64,000 bases of DNA from CAVZMO01 sp963776195 (GTDB taxonomy: Bacteria; Nitrospirota; Thermodesulfovibrionia; Thermodesulfovibrionales; SM23-35). Positions 34,986 through 45,069 of the stretch are shown here, piece after piece; position 1 is the stretch's first letter; each line of letters starts with the position of its first letter. The stretch covers positions 124,001 through 188,000 of the forward strand of contig CAVZMO010000014.1 in assembly GCA_963776195.1 (NCBI GenBank), given 5' to 3'. The notes beneath the pieces are model-generated. The model had not been told where the DNA came from and ran no database searches. It was given only the letters and a program-made list of their open reading frames with translations. The position numbers and the translations under genes are program-made.

Positions 34986-37900
34986 TTATACCAATTTAAC
35001 AGAGTCTACAAGTTTGTCACCAACTTCCGCCTTTATCTCTTTCACCTGATGCTTGCCGGAGTATACAGAGCCGTTTCGTCCGTCGATACTCAGGAAATCG
35101 CCGACCTTAATCAACCGTTCATTTATCGTGCATCTTTTTTCAGTTTCCCAGACAACCAGATTATTGCAGCCGACGACGCAGGTCTTTCCCCAGCCGATTG
35201 GCAATAATAGAGGCATGAGATGTCGATCCGCCCCGGGCTGTCAACAGTCCGTCAGCAGCGGAAATATGCCTGATATCATCGGGAACGGTATCCGAGCGAA
35301 CAAGAATCAGGGGAGTAGCCGGGTCCCTTTTCCTGAGTTCCTGAATTTCATCAAGATCAAAGACAACCCTGCCGCTCAGGGCGCCGCCGCCGACACCGAT
35401 CCCTCTGGAGAGGTAGCTGGAAGAGAGTTTCTTCGAAGGTAAAAAGGCCATAAAACTCTCTTTTCTTGTCATAGCCATATCACGTGTCTGCAGGATATAC
35501 AGGTTCTCGCTGCTTTTCCCTTCGAAGGTGAACTCGATCTCCTGCGCGCCCCAGCGCTCTTTATAAATTAAATCCTTGCTTATTTTGAGCAAGCGTGTAT
35601 AGAGCTCAGGAAAACTTTCCTCGAATGAGATCTCGGATGTCCTGTCTTCAAAGGGTTTCTGTTCGTTCGATATCGGGAGTGTCTTTACCAGCCCGGAGAC
35701 GATATCTTCCCCTTGTGCGCCGGTCGCGAAATCACCCCACAACATGACCCTGTCTCCCGACTCCTGCGGGTTGCGGGTGAAAAGAACGCCGGTACCTGAA
35801 TTGGTGTCAAGATTCCCGTAAGCCATTGACTGAACAATGACCGCCGGTGCCCCAGTTTTCGGAAATACCCAAAATCTCACGATATGCCTGCGCTTTTTTG
35901 GAGAACCAGGATTTAAATACCTGTTCGATTGCTGGTCTGCAGCTGGGTTTTGGGGTCGTCGGTAATTTCTATTCCGTTATTTCTGATGGTTTCCCGGTAA
36001 GCTAGCGCCAGGTCCCTCATCTGATCCGGGCAAACTGAATTTTTTTCAGAACGTTGTATTTGCCCTTGAAAGAGTTCATGATGTCGTCGAACTTGTCCCT
36101 CTCCATGCCGTATGACATCCCCCAGCACTGTAAGAAAACGACGGTAGCAATCCCAGGCAAACCAGGGTTTTGAGGTCTTTTTTATCAGTCCGTTCGACGA
36201 TGGATTCATTGATCCCGACATTCAGAAAAGAGATCATCATGCCGGGCATGGAGATCGCGCCGCCGCTTCTTACCGAAACAAGCAAGGGATTTTCAGGATC
36301 ACCGAATACCTTGCCCGTCATGTTTTTCGAGTGCGGCAAGCTGTTCTTCGATACCTTCATCGAGGTGCTCCCTGACGTACCTGAATCTGTTGATCGCCTT
36401 TTCGCACCGGAACACCTCGGTCGTTATAATAAAACCCGGAGGGACAGGTATCCCCAGAGAGGCGAGCTTTATCAGGTTATGTCCCTTATTCCCCAGATGG
36501 ATCCTGTCTTTCGTGGCCTCATTCGGGGTATGAATACCGGACAGCGCCTTCTTCGGATCGTAGCTCATAAGCAGGTCCAGATTCTGGACATCCAGTCCCT
36601 CTGCCTGTTCGAATAGTGTTTTTAATATCCTGCTGATAAAGTTATCCAATTGCTGGAGTCCGAATGAGCTGGCAACGGTCTCTCTCAGAAACTGCTCCGA
36701 TATCTTATTGACAAACTCGGAATCATTCTGCCATGTTTCCGTACGGGGATATTTGGGGAGGATTTGTTCGACGCCGAGCTGGGGAATGATCTGTTTGAGA
36801 TTGTTCTTAAAAATATCGCTGTAGTAGGTGTTGAGAATGTCCTGGACAGCCTCCGAGAAACCCCTGAAGATGTCTATGTATTGGGAGAATGAAAACCTCC
36901 TCACCTCCAGTGCTACCGATAACAGTTCGAGGGCGTTTTCCATTTTGTTTGACGATATGCCGTCTAATTTGAGCGCCTTAAAGAATAAAGTCGCATACTT
37001 CTGGATCTTGAAAAGGGTGGCCCTTGTGATGAATGTGAGGTTAATCGAATTTATGAGTTCTTCGAACAAAATATTGGCAAGGCTTTCCAGACGGAAGGTG
37101 AGGGCCAGGGCATCAAATTTTCTCTCCTGATATTTGCCGTATATTGAGGGTATTCCCGCGGCAATATGTCGTTTGCGATATATGTTTTCAACGGGTTCGT
37201 ACTTCTCGGGAGAAAGAATGATGTCCTGCAAAAGCTCCAGATAGTCAAGGACACTTTCCAGCCGCCGGGAGATGTTACCTTTTTCCAACACGGCAATCAG
37301 CGAGTCGGCCCCGGGAAGCCCCAGGGATTGGGCATATTGCAACTGGTCCTTAATATTCAATGGATCCAAATTGTATTTTTTATTGAGCAACCGATAGAAC
37401 TCGACTGCCAGACACGCCCTCTTTCTTTCAATTTCAGAGAGATGAGGCACACGCTGAGTAAGTGTAAGGACTTCTTCCTCTTTAAGGGTTAAGAGGTCTG
37501 TTACCTCTGAGATTTCTTTTTGGCAGAAGATGTCATCGAAAATCGTGTGAAGATCATCAATATATGAGCCTGAGTCCTCGATCCGCTCATATATTTCTTC
37601 CGGTAAAAATCTTTTTAAAGAGGTTTTATCTTTTGTCCTCCAGAAATGTATGACTTCTTCGATAAAATCAACCACCCGTGCGCTGCTTTCGACATGGCTC
37701 TGCTTACGCAAACAGTGAACGAGGGCATCGGTCCTGTGAGTACACTCGTCCAACTCGGTAGAAACATCCCGAAGAGGACCTTCAGCGCCTATGTCGCTGA
37801 AATAGACGGGGAACACCTTTGCCATCAGCTTGACCAGATGATAAACAGGCCTGATATCGCTGTCCAGAAGTTTCGTTATGTCCTTCTGGAAAACGTCCGT

Positions 37901-39178
37901 ATCACTTATATGTACACCGCACAACCTGAGATTAATGATCAATGCGGAAATAAGGGATTTGGACCACTTGGGATTATTCTCTATAAGTTCGAGCCAGATG
38001 CGGATGTTTTTCAAGTGGGCCCGGTTGGACCTCACCTGCCATTCATCGGTGACACCCTGTATATCCGGATACTGAAATCCCAGGGAGATGATTTTCTGCA
38101 AAAACCACTCCACGAGAGCGCTGCTGCCTTTGGTATATATTTCGTTGCCGATGCTTTGAATACAGTAGAGGGCTGTTTCCGGATATGTTTTAAAACCGTT
38201 TTTCAAAACACCGAAAATACCCGAGAGGGTCGCCTTTATTTGTTCCGGCTTTTCAAGTCTGGTCATATTCGAGATGGTGCGATTGATTTCCCTGAGAGTG
38301 TTTTCATGTATACCGGAAAGGCCCCCGACCTCCATAATCATGAGGAGATACAGCATTTTTGTATGCAGGTCTTTATGCGGATCTCCTGTTATGGCCAGCA
38401 TTCCGGATAAATCCTCATAGTACCTGACCACCTGGATATAACCCGGTAATTTGACCAATTCTTTCAAACGCGAGTATTGGTTTTTCGTTGCTTCGAGGGT
38501 GTCCAATTCCTGCATCAATTCTTTTAAATGGGCGTGTGATATCGCATAAAATAATCCCTCGATCTTTTTTGCCTGTTCTTCACTAAACGTATCGGCTGTC
38601 TCCTGCTTCAGCCAGTCTGAAGGGTCTTGTTCGTTCAGCCAATACCTGAAGGTTTCCGAGAAGTACCTGAAAAGGAGATCATTGCATGCCTCGACATTGA
38701 AGCCTTCCGGCATTTTCCCGAGGATGATCTGGCCGAGTTTTTTTACCTGATGGGCATTGGTCACGATGAGAGAAAATTGCCTTTCTTTCAGGTGACTGAG
38801 CCTGGCGAAGCAGTCGTGAAATATCGGTCCGTATTTTTGAAGGGCGTTGTCACTGTCAACCAGAATTTTTTCGAGATAAAAAATAAGGTTTTCAATGGAT
38901 GCCTGCTGAACGGACGCGTCCGCATTATCGCTAGCTTCCAAAAAAACATCAAGGATGGTGCCGACTGCCTCGGCGCCTTTTTCGTGATGATCGTGCAGAT
39001 AGAAATTTTTGAGCGCATACGTACGAATTTCTTTCACAATAAGACTCCAATCCGGTGAGTCGCTACGTAACTCATGGAAGAGCGTCTCTGCCGCGCTCAA
39101 AATGCCGGGGTACTCTTTAACTACGTCCCGCAGAATTTCGTATTTTAAAGGAACATCCAGCCGCAAATCGGAAGCCAT
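34986..39178 (-). pseudogene. Very large PEP/pyruvate-binding (PPDK/PEP-synthase-like) protein, several frameshifts
   Basis: About 1395 aa after repair. Residues 1-850 are an alpha-helical region with no motif I recognise. Then come the ATP-grasp domain of PPDK/PEP synthase (LGNKGHNLIKLASLGIPVPPGF, LLVSVRSGGAISMPGMM, AVIVQSMAYGNLDTNSGTGV, LFTRNPQESGDR, EIEFTFEGKSSENLYILQTRD) and the swivelling phosphohistidine domain (GLLTARGGSTSHASIIANRLGK). The C-terminal PEP/pyruvate barrel is absent, so it cannot be a complete dikinase. Frames change near 35188-35191 (a C run), 35870-35910, 36000-36060, about 36180 and about 36330, while the first 955 codons are intact. ATG 39178 has GGAGG 7 bases upstream. 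Assembly error or a decaying gene; GAPDH follows. Confidence 0.72.
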
Positions 39179-39250
39179 TTTCAATCCTCCTTTCTCATTA
39201 TATAATAGAAGTCAGGGATTTTAATATTATCCGGAATATCAGGAGTGGCA

Positions 39251-39886
39251 TTGAAAGTCTGCGAGATTTTTACGAGCATACAGGGCGAGTCAAGCTATGC
39301 GGGGATACCGTGCACTTTTGTGCGCCTTATGGGCTGTAATCTGAGATGCTCATACTGCGACACGACATTCGCATACGACGAGGGGATTGAGCTTTCTGAA
39401 GAGGAGATCATGCGGAAAATCAGGCTTGCAGGAATAGACCTTGTCGAGATTACCGGAGGAGAACCCTTGCTTCAAAGAGAAGTCTATCATTTTACGGAGA
39501 AGTTGATCGAAGAGAGATATAGAGTGTTGATCGAGACGAATGGTTCTGTCAGCATAAAAGATATTGATAAGAGGGCGGTTGTCGTACTCGATTTGAAAAC
39601 GCCGGCCAGCGGCATGAGCGACAAGATGGATTTTTCGAACCTCAATGAGATAAAGCATAACGACGAGATAAAGTTTGTGATCACCGATAGAAATGACTAC
39701 GAATGGTCAAAAGACATCATCTACAGATTCGACCTGATGGACAAATGCCATCTTCTGTTGTCTCCTGCTTACGGCATTCTCGCCGCAGATACCCTTGCGA
39801 GGTGGATGATTGATGATAAAGTTCGGGCCCGACTGAACCTCCAGCTCCATAAATATATCTTCGGCCCTGAAAAAAGAAGGGTGTAA
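39251..39886 (+). CDS. queE: 7-carboxy-7-deazaguanine synthase QueE
   Basis: A ~211-aa radical SAM enzyme that rearranges 6-carboxytetrahydropterin to 7-carboxy-7-deazaguanine in queuosine/7-deazaguanine synthesis. The N-terminal EIFTSIQGESSYAGIPC and the cluster motif CNLRCSYC (Cys29, 33, 36, CX3CX2C) are clear; EITGGEPLL, ETNGS and the C-terminal LQLHKYIFG fit QueE. I choose TTG 39251 because AGGAG at 39241-39245 is 5 bases upstream; a GTG at 39245 would overlap that site. Its substrate is made by QueD (8407). Confidence 0.88.
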   Translation: MKVCEIFTSIQGESSYAGIPCTFVRLMGCNLRCSYCDTTFAYDEGIELSEEEIMRKIRLAGIDLVEITGGEPLLQREVYHFTEKLIEERYRVLIETNGSVSIKDIDKRAVVVLDLKTPASGMSDKMDFSNLNEIKHNDEIKFVITDRNDYEWSKDIIYRFDLMDKCHLLLSPAYGILAADTLARWMIDDKVRARLNLQLHKYIFGPEKRRV

Positions 39887-40051
39887 GACTTCCGGCTCCC
39901 CGCTACTTTCCCGTTTATAAAATATGGTACAGCGGATAGACCAGTCGCATAGAGAGAAGTTCACCGCGAAATCTGCGCTTTTGGAAAGCGATCGCTGTGC
40001 GCTGGTTACATAGAAAGAAATGCCCTGCGAGATTTCTGGGGCCGGTTTGCT

Positions 40052-40093
40052 ACTTCCTGTTATGCGCGTATCCGATGCATGATATAATTGTGC
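40052..40093 (+). promoter_or_regulatory. Promoter module, copy 1
   Basis: ACTTCCTGT (40052-40060) and ATGATATAATTGTGC (40079-40093, -10 TATAAT at 40083). Same two blocks at the same spacing recur at 40309-40350. Confidence 0.6.
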
Positions 40094-40102
40094 GGAGTAT
40101 AC

Positions 40103-40306
40103 ATGGTAATAAATATTATGCATGGAATTTTCCCTTTTACATGTTCTCACTGCGGCAAGAGTTTCAGTTATGACCGTGGGGGGAAATGTAAGGAATGCGG
40201 CAAATTATTTTGTAGGAGTCACCTATATCGAACCATCCTCGAAGGCCAGCTAAATTTTGTTTGCAAGTCTTGCAAACAAGCTATGAAAGAAAAAGAAAAA
40301 CGGTGA
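40103..40306 (+). CDS. Small Cys-rich zinc-finger protein
   Basis: A ~67-aa protein with three CxxC pairs and a CxxxH: CSHCGK, CKECGK, FCRSHL and CKSCKQ, a layout like AN1/treble-clef zinc fingers. The tail is basic (MKEKEKR). ATG 40103 or ATG 40118 can be the start; both lie close behind a strong -10 box at 40083, so the leader is very short, and no good ribosome site is visible. A TTG at 40088 overlaps the -10 box and is unlikely. Function is unknown. It shares a promoter module with the next small Cys-rich gene. Confidence 0.55.
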   Translation: MVINIMHGIFPFTCSHCGKSFSYDRGGKCKECGKLFCRSHLYRTILEGQLNFVCKSCKQAMKEKEKR

Positions 40307-40308
40307 TA

Positions 40309-40350
40309 ACTTCCTGTAACAAACGGGATCAAACAATGATATAATTGTGC
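40309..40350 (+). promoter_or_regulatory. Promoter module, copy 2
   Basis: ACTTCCTGT (40309-40317) and ATGATATAATTGTGC (40336-40350, -10 TATAAT at 40340), 31 bases between block starts and -10, exactly as in copy 1. The sequence between the blocks differs. Confidence 0.62.
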
Positions 40351-40383
40351 ATATTACAAATGGAATTTGATAAGGAGAAAATT

Positions 40384-40578
40384 ATGTGTGGCGAAGAGGC
40401 AAAAATCGAACGAGATCCTTGTTGCTTCTGCGGAATGTCAATCTCCCAGACCGAGATTGAGCCATGTCGGCTGACAGTAGAAACATCGAAAGGAAAATGG
40501 CAGATATGGTACTGCCATGCAGAGTGTTTTAAAGAATGTTTACAAGAGGATCCTATGCTTGTTCCTGCTTTTTTCTAA
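40384..40578 (+). CDS. Small Cys-rich protein, putative metal binder
   Basis: A 64-aa protein starting at ATG 40384, with AGGAG 6 bases upstream. It has CCFCGMSI near residue 11, a lone cysteine (EPCRLTV), and YCHAECFKEC toward the end; the CxxC ... CHxxC pattern suggests one zinc site of a LIM- or FYVE-like kind. The middle strand KGKWQIWYC fits a beta hairpin. I do not recognise a family. The duplicated promoter suggests it is regulated together with the previous gene. Confidence 0.58.
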   Translation: MCGEEAKIERDPCCFCGMSISQTEIEPCRLTVETSKGKWQIWYCHAECFKECLQEDPMLVPAFF

Positions 40579-40779
40579 TGATTTCCGGAATATTGCATTA
40601 ACAACCTATTCTATGTTGCCAATAGTTCGGATGGAAGAATTATTCTCAAAAGAGTTGCTCTCTGTTTATTTAATACCCTTTCAGAATTTTTATGCCACTC
40701 CGAGTGGCCATTGATTAGGAGATGATACTATTATTTAGTAAATAGACGTATAAAAAATATTTTTGCAGAGGATTAACAG

Positions 40780-41379
40780 ATGATAGATTATAAAAAATAC
40801 TGGACAAATGACAATTTACAGAATATTGTTGCTGGAAATGATACAGAAAATCCAGAGGGTTGGAATCCTATCGACGTTCTAAAAGAAATATTGAAAAATA
40901 TACATTTTGAAACTATCTTAGATTTTGGTTGTGGATATCGACGTTTTCTTTGTAAAACATTTCAACCAAATAAATATATAGGGATAGATTTGAATCCCCA
41001 AGCAATACAAGAAGCTCGAAAACTTTATCCTGAATACTTTTTCAAAGAGATTGAAGTGGATAGCGAATACGATAATGCTGATATAGTAATAGCTTATACA
41101 GTTTTTCTACATCTTGATGATGATACATTAGGAAGCATATTGACTCGATTGCGTAAAGCATGCAAGAAGCATTTGATTGTTGGAGAAATCTTAGGAAGAG
41201 AATGGCGCAGACCAGGTAATCCTCCGGTTTTTAACAGGAATTTTGACGATTATATGAATTTGCTTCAGAGGTACGGATTTCATATTATTAATGAATACAA
41301 GTTGCCATATAAAAGATATGCAGACTCACCATATTTCAAAGATAAGAATACAAATCTTTCATTTATAATTTGCATTTAA
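40780..41379 (+). CDS. Class I SAM-dependent methyltransferase
   Basis: A 199-aa protein with the Rossmann methyltransferase core: motif I ILDFGCGYRRFL (about residue 47), acidic residue at the end of strand 2 in YIGIDLNPQAIQEARK, and DIVIAYTVFLHLDDD for motif IV. The C-terminal LIVGEILGREWRRPGNPPVF and GFHIINEYKLPYKRY probably form the substrate cap. The substrate is unknown. Base composition is much more AT-rich than the flanking core genes and matches the next gene, 39 bases downstream; both probably entered together as part of a surface-glycan region. Confidence 0.75.
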   Translation: MIDYKKYWTNDNLQNIVAGNDTENPEGWNPIDVLKEILKNIHFETILDFGCGYRRFLCKTFQPNKYIGIDLNPQAIQEARKLYPEYFFKEIEVDSEYDNADIVIAYTVFLHLDDDTLGSILTRLRKACKKHLIVGEILGREWRRPGNPPVFNRNFDDYMNLLQRYGFHIINEYKLPYKRYADSPYFKDKNTNLSFIICI

Positions 41380-41418
41380 AATGAAAATATCAAAGCACAA
41401 GTTTATGAGTAGAATAAG

Positions 41419-43746
41419 ATGAAATGTGCGGTTATAACACCTGTAGGTCCTGGACATGAGAGATTATTTCAACAGAGCAGTCAATCTATTTCGGTAGCTA
41501 TTCAGCATTCACAAGGTCCTTTCAGTGAAATATCTACAATAGCTATTAATGATACTTCAGGTGCGATAGGTAGGTCCGCCGCACGGAATGAAGCAGTAAG
41601 GCGTGCAAAAGCAGCTAATATTGAATGGCTTTTCTTTCTTGATGCTGATGATCTTCTTTTTGTAAATGCTTTTGATTTAATCAAGCAATATGTAAATCAA
41701 TATGATGCAATTTGGGGGGCTATTGTTGAACTTTTGCCAAATTCTAATCAGGCATCTCTGCGTATCCCACAGATACTCACGTTATCAAATATAAAAGAAC
41801 TTCTTTTATTTGATCCATATATCACACTTCAAATGGGTCATTTTATCAGAACAGAAGTCGCAGCAGAAAGTCCTTTCAATGAATCAATGAACACGGGCGA
41901 GGATTTTGATTATTATTTGAGAGTTTGGAGCAATTTTAAATGTCTAAAGATCGGTAATCCCTTCTTTCTTAATAGAAGAGGTTTGCATTCCACCGGACCA
42001 AAGTCTGCTGATGGAAGACAATGGAGAGAAGCTGTAGAAGCGAGAATTGCAGAATATAAAAGTCAATACGGTATTGAAAACATGACTATGGAGTTCATCC
42101 AAATAATAAACAATAAAACACTTGAATTTGCGGGATTCGCTAGACAGAATAAAATAGCCGACCATGATAACTATTTACAGTTGTCCGGATATTTGCCCTA
42201 TTATGGCTGCTATACGATTAATTGTTATGAATGTCCTTCCTTCCGGATGCTTACTAATAATGACGATTTGACTGTAAGCAGTATCATTTGGGCAGGCTCG
42301 TATGAACCTGTATCAATGAGCATTTGGGCAAAACTTGCGGGTAATGCTGAATATATATTAGATATCGGCTCTTACACCGGAATTTACGGGCTTGTGGCAT
42401 CAATGAAGAATAAACAGAGCAGGATTATATGTATTGAGCCTTTGGATATGAATTGTTCGAGGATCAAAGAAAATATTTTACTAAATTCGTTGACAAGTAT
42501 TAATATCCTCCCCATCGCTGCAGCCAATGATAATGGTGAAATGAAGGTAAATATATTTGATGAAGGAAATTTGTTGCCTTTTGCCAGTTCTATTAAAATT
42601 AATATAGAGAAGAAGCCTATTTTGTATAGGAAGGTACAATCCTTAAGAGTTGACACTATTATCGAATCAAATAATATTGATACAGTTTCACTTGTTAAAA
42701 TTGATGTAAACGGTTTTGAACTGGAAGTTGTTGAGGGAATGAAAAAAACGATAGAAAAATGCAAGCCTGATTTTATAATAGCTGTTTCAGACACAACGGA
42801 AGCAAATTACCTGACAGATTTTTTTAATACTTTTGGATATAGATTTTATGAAATAAGTGAGAAGAGTAAAAATATGCGAAAAACAAATGTTATGACTCCT
42901 GGAATAAGTATGATGGGATTAAATTATTTGATAACTAATAAAGCCAGTGAGGAATTAAGGAATGTCATGGAGGATATCGGCATTCACTTGATCAGCTTTA
43001 ATTCTGAAGAATTAAAACCTGTCATGGCTTCCAATCAGAACGGAATAAACAATATTACGAAAGAGAGCATTAGTGGCAGAATTATCTCTTTTTCATATAA
43101 GGGCAAAGAAATCAGATTCTTCATTTCAAATCCTTCAGATTTTATCCAGCGCTGGTATCTTAATTATGAGAAATTTTTTGAGTCGCAGGAATTAGAATTT
43201 ATAGCCGATAATGTACGACCTAAGTCTGTCATTATTGAAGTTGGAGCCCATGTAGGAAATCATGCCGTATACTATGAAAAATTCATGGATCCAGAAAAGG
43301 TTATTTTGATTGAACCAAACCCAATTGCAATACAATTACTAAAAACAAATTTGGAAATCAACAATTGTATCAAGACAGATATTTCTATGCTAGGCATAGG
43401 GGTTGGTAAAGAGCATGGCAGATTTACTGTAAAAGATCGTGATCCAAATAATATAGGTGCAGCTTGCTTAGAATCTAATCCAGAAGGAGCTATAAAGGTA
43501 ATCCCCCTCGATGAGTTTATTATGCATAAGATCGACTTTATAAAAATTGATGTTGAAAAAATGGAAATAGATGTGCTTCAAGGTGCCCGGGGTATTATAG
43601 CGACTTATCACCCAGACATCTTTATTGAAATAATGAATGAAAATATAAATGAATTTCATAATTTTCTGAAGCAGATAGGATACAGTGTCAAAAAACAATT
43701 CAATAATGTGAATGCTATAAATTATTATATTGTTCCCAATGAATGA
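41419..43746 (+). CDS. Glycosyltransferase fused to two FkbM methyltransferase domains
   Basis: A 775-aa three-part protein. Residues 1-230: a GT-A (family 2-like) glycosyltransferase with CAVITPVGPGHERL, GAIGRSAARNEAV, LFFLDADDLLF (the DxD-type site) and NTGEDFDYYLR. Residues about 305-480: FkbM-type methyltransferase 1 (YILDIGSYTGIYGLVA, IICIEPLDMN, LVKIDVNGFELEVVEGM). Residues about 600-775: FkbM-type domain 2 (VIIEVGAHVGNHAVYYE, VILIEPNPIA, FIKIDVEKMEIDVLQGA). Both methyltransferase domains keep motif I and the metal/SAM acidic residues. The gene is very AT-rich. It would add and O-methylate a sugar in a surface polysaccharide or glycoprotein; acceptor unknown. Confidence 0.8.
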   Translation: MKCAVITPVGPGHERLFQQSSQSISVAIQHSQGPFSEISTIAINDTSGAIGRSAARNEAVRRAKAANIEWLFFLDADDLLFVNAFDLIKQYVNQYDAIWGAIVELLPNSNQASLRIPQILTLSNIKELLLFDPYITLQMGHFIRTEVAAESPFNESMNTGEDFDYYLRVWSNFKCLKIGNPFFLNRRGLHSTGPKSADGRQWREAVEARIAEYKSQYGIENMTMEFIQIINNKTLEFAGFARQNKIADHDNYLQLSGYLPYYGCYTINCYECPSFRMLTNNDDLTVSSIIWAGSYEPVSMSIWAKLAGNAEYILDIGSYTGIYGLVASMKNKQSRIICIEPLDMNCSRIKENILLNSLTSINILPIAAANDNGEMKVNIFDEGNLLPFASSIKINIEKKPILYRKVQSLRVDTIIESNNIDTVSLVKIDVNGFELEVVEGMKKTIEKCKPDFIIAVSDTTEANYLTDFFNTFGYRFYEISEKSKNMRKTNVMTPGISMMGLNYLITNKASEELRNVMEDIGIHLISFNSEELKPVMASNQNGINNITKESISGRIISFSYKGKEIRFFISNPSDFIQRWYLNYEKFFESQELEFIADNVRPKSVIIEVGAHVGNHAVYYEKFMDPEKVILIEPNPIAIQLLKTNLEINNCIKTDISMLGIGVGKEHGRFTVKDRDPNNIGAACLESNPEGAIKVIPLDEFIMHKIDFIKIDVEKMEIDVLQGARGIIATYHPDIFIEIMNENINEFHNFLKQIGYSVKKQFNNVNAINYYIVPNE

Positions 43747-44005
43747 GATTTCTAGGGTCATAAAATTCTCCTGTTTTATAAATACAAGTGGGTTTATTAT
43801 CAGGATTGCAATATTCACAGCTGGTATCCTGCGAGAAGATTTTATTTTGAAATAAAATGATGCCGAAAGGGTCATGTGCTTTAAATGCTAAATGAAAATA
43901 TTTAAGCACATTTCAACCTATATTCCTTACTTCCCCAACTACGTCAAAAGTATTGACTCGTAGGTGTACCTCATACTCAACGAAAAGCTTCCCGCGTGTG
44001 CCTTA
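43747..44005. other. Gene-free AT-rich stretch before the direct repeat
   Basis: No supported gene on either strand; marks the edge of the AT-rich methyltransferase/glycosyltransferase block. Confidence 0.4.
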
Positions 44006-44217
44006 GATGAAGAAATATTTAAGAATTGAACAGCCGTCACTTTGCGGACTCGCAAGAGTTTTCAATGAAAATACCCTGTTTATTGCAGGACGTAACATTA
44101 ACTGAGAAGTTCTATTTTCTTTCAACACGAGTTTTCAGAAACAAAGTCCAATCGACAAGGCTGACCAGAAGTTCTCTTATTAATATTAATGTTTTTGGGT
44201 CGGTAACCCTGCCGTCT
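44006..44217. repeat. 212-bp direct repeat, copy 1
   Basis: Begins GATGAAGAAATATTTAAG and ends CCTGCCGTCT. I count 8 mismatches and no gap against 45070-45281 (about 96% identity). The two copies flank the toxin-antitoxin pair. Sequence diverges sharply at both ends. Confidence 0.88.
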
Positions 44218-44249
44218 TTATCGATCTTTTCATGAGCGAAAGGTAGCGT
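44112..44249 (-). pseudogene. NADPH-dependent FMN reductase, C-terminal remnant (repeat copy 1)
   Basis: The minus strand reads 45 codons, LPFAHEKIDKDGRVTDPKT then LILIRELLVSLVDWTLFLKT, resembling the C-terminal end of NADPH-dependent FMN reductase-like proteins (AHEKFDxxGxLTDxxT...LLxALVDWT). A stop is in frame just upstream. The same end, without the first part, is in repeat copy 2 (45176-45281). Recognised from memory of the family. Confidence 0.42.
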
Positions 44250-44364
44250 TCAGATTTCCTCAAGGAAATACGAAGTATGGTTCACAGTGAGATGTCAGAA
44301 AATGCTAAAATAAGAACATCAAGAAAGAAAAATCTGATAAAATAAGGACATTAATGAGGTAGCT

Positions 44365-44559
44365 ATGAGCAAGAAGGAAATACTGATCCAGGAGATTGAG
44401 CAGGTTCCCGAGTCATGTCTTGACGAGGTTTTGGATTTTGTCCACTTCCTGAAGTCCAAGATCCTTAGAGAAAAACTTGACACTACCATTGCTAGCGAAT
44501 CATCACTCAGGAAAGACTGGCTCTTGCCCGAAGAGGACGCGGCTTGGCAAAGTTTGTAA
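44365..44559 (+). CDS. Antitoxin, DUF2281-like
   Basis: A 64-aa acidic antitoxin: MSKKEILIQEIEQVPESCLDEVLDFVHFLK is the DUF2281/VapB-type helical start, and SSLRKDWLLPEEDAAWQSL is the usual toxin-binding tail. A GAGG ribosome site precedes ATG 44365. The stop overlaps the start of a MazF/PemK-like toxin, the normal antitoxin-then-toxin order. The product should neutralise the toxin and repress this operon. The pair lies between two 212-bp direct repeats. Confidence 0.8.
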   Translation: MSKKEILIQEIEQVPESCLDEVLDFVHFLKSKILREKLDTTIASESSLRKDWLLPEEDAAWQSL

Positions 44560-44881
44560 AGGGGATGTCGTTGTTATTCCATTCCCCTTCTCCGACCTTA
44601 CCGAATCCAAGCGCCGTCCAGCCTTTGTCATCGCAAACCTTGCGGGTGATGATGTCATTCTTTGCCAGATAACCAGCAAGATCGTTCAGGACATGTACTC
44701 TCTTCCCATTGACGACAGCGATTTTGAGACCGGTAGTCTCAAGCAGCCGAGTAATATAAGACCGAATCGCCTTTTTACTGCTGATAGCCATACCGTTCTG
44801 TACCGGGTTGGCAACCTGAAGCAGGGGGAAATCACTGAAGTCATCGACAAGGTTATAGAGATTGTTCGAGGAAAACCATAA
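44544..44881 (+). CDS. MazF/PemK-like endoribonuclease toxin (frameshift at start)
   Basis: A ~113-aa toxin of the MazF/PemK family, an mRNA interferase. KGDVVVIPFPFSDLTESKRRPAFVIA is the typical start, followed by VILCQITSK and a C-terminal TVLYRVGNLKQGEITEVIDKVIEIV. A TTG at 44544 begins MAKFVKG in one frame, but the rest is in the next frame; one G too few in GGGG at 44561-44564 explains this, and a fifth G gives MAKFVKGDVVVI. Without that correction the only starts are TTGs inside the antitoxin gene. Either an assembly error or an inactivated toxin. Confidence 0.72.
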
Positions 44882-45069
44882 GACTCTGTCCCTTGCAAAT
44901 GTGAAGAGAGCAGGCCGCAAGAATCTCGACAGTTCTCCTTGAATTCGACACCGTGTAACTTTGTAGCACTTTGTCTTTGAAATGGAAAATCATGTCTCTC
45001 ATCTGCCACTGATTTATTCGTTAGGAGAGGAAAGTCATATTTCGATAGAATCAGCCATTGTGCTGACTT
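44882..45069. other. Gene-free stretch between toxin gene and repeat copy 2
   Basis: No supported gene. Together with the region after the repeat (45282-45585) it shows short open frames without motifs. Confidence 0.4.

Noticed and set aside
40579..40779. Possible small gene between the Cys-rich protein and the methyltransferase
   Set aside because: Short frame at 40517-40714 overlaps the end of the Cys-rich gene, has no ribosome site or motif.
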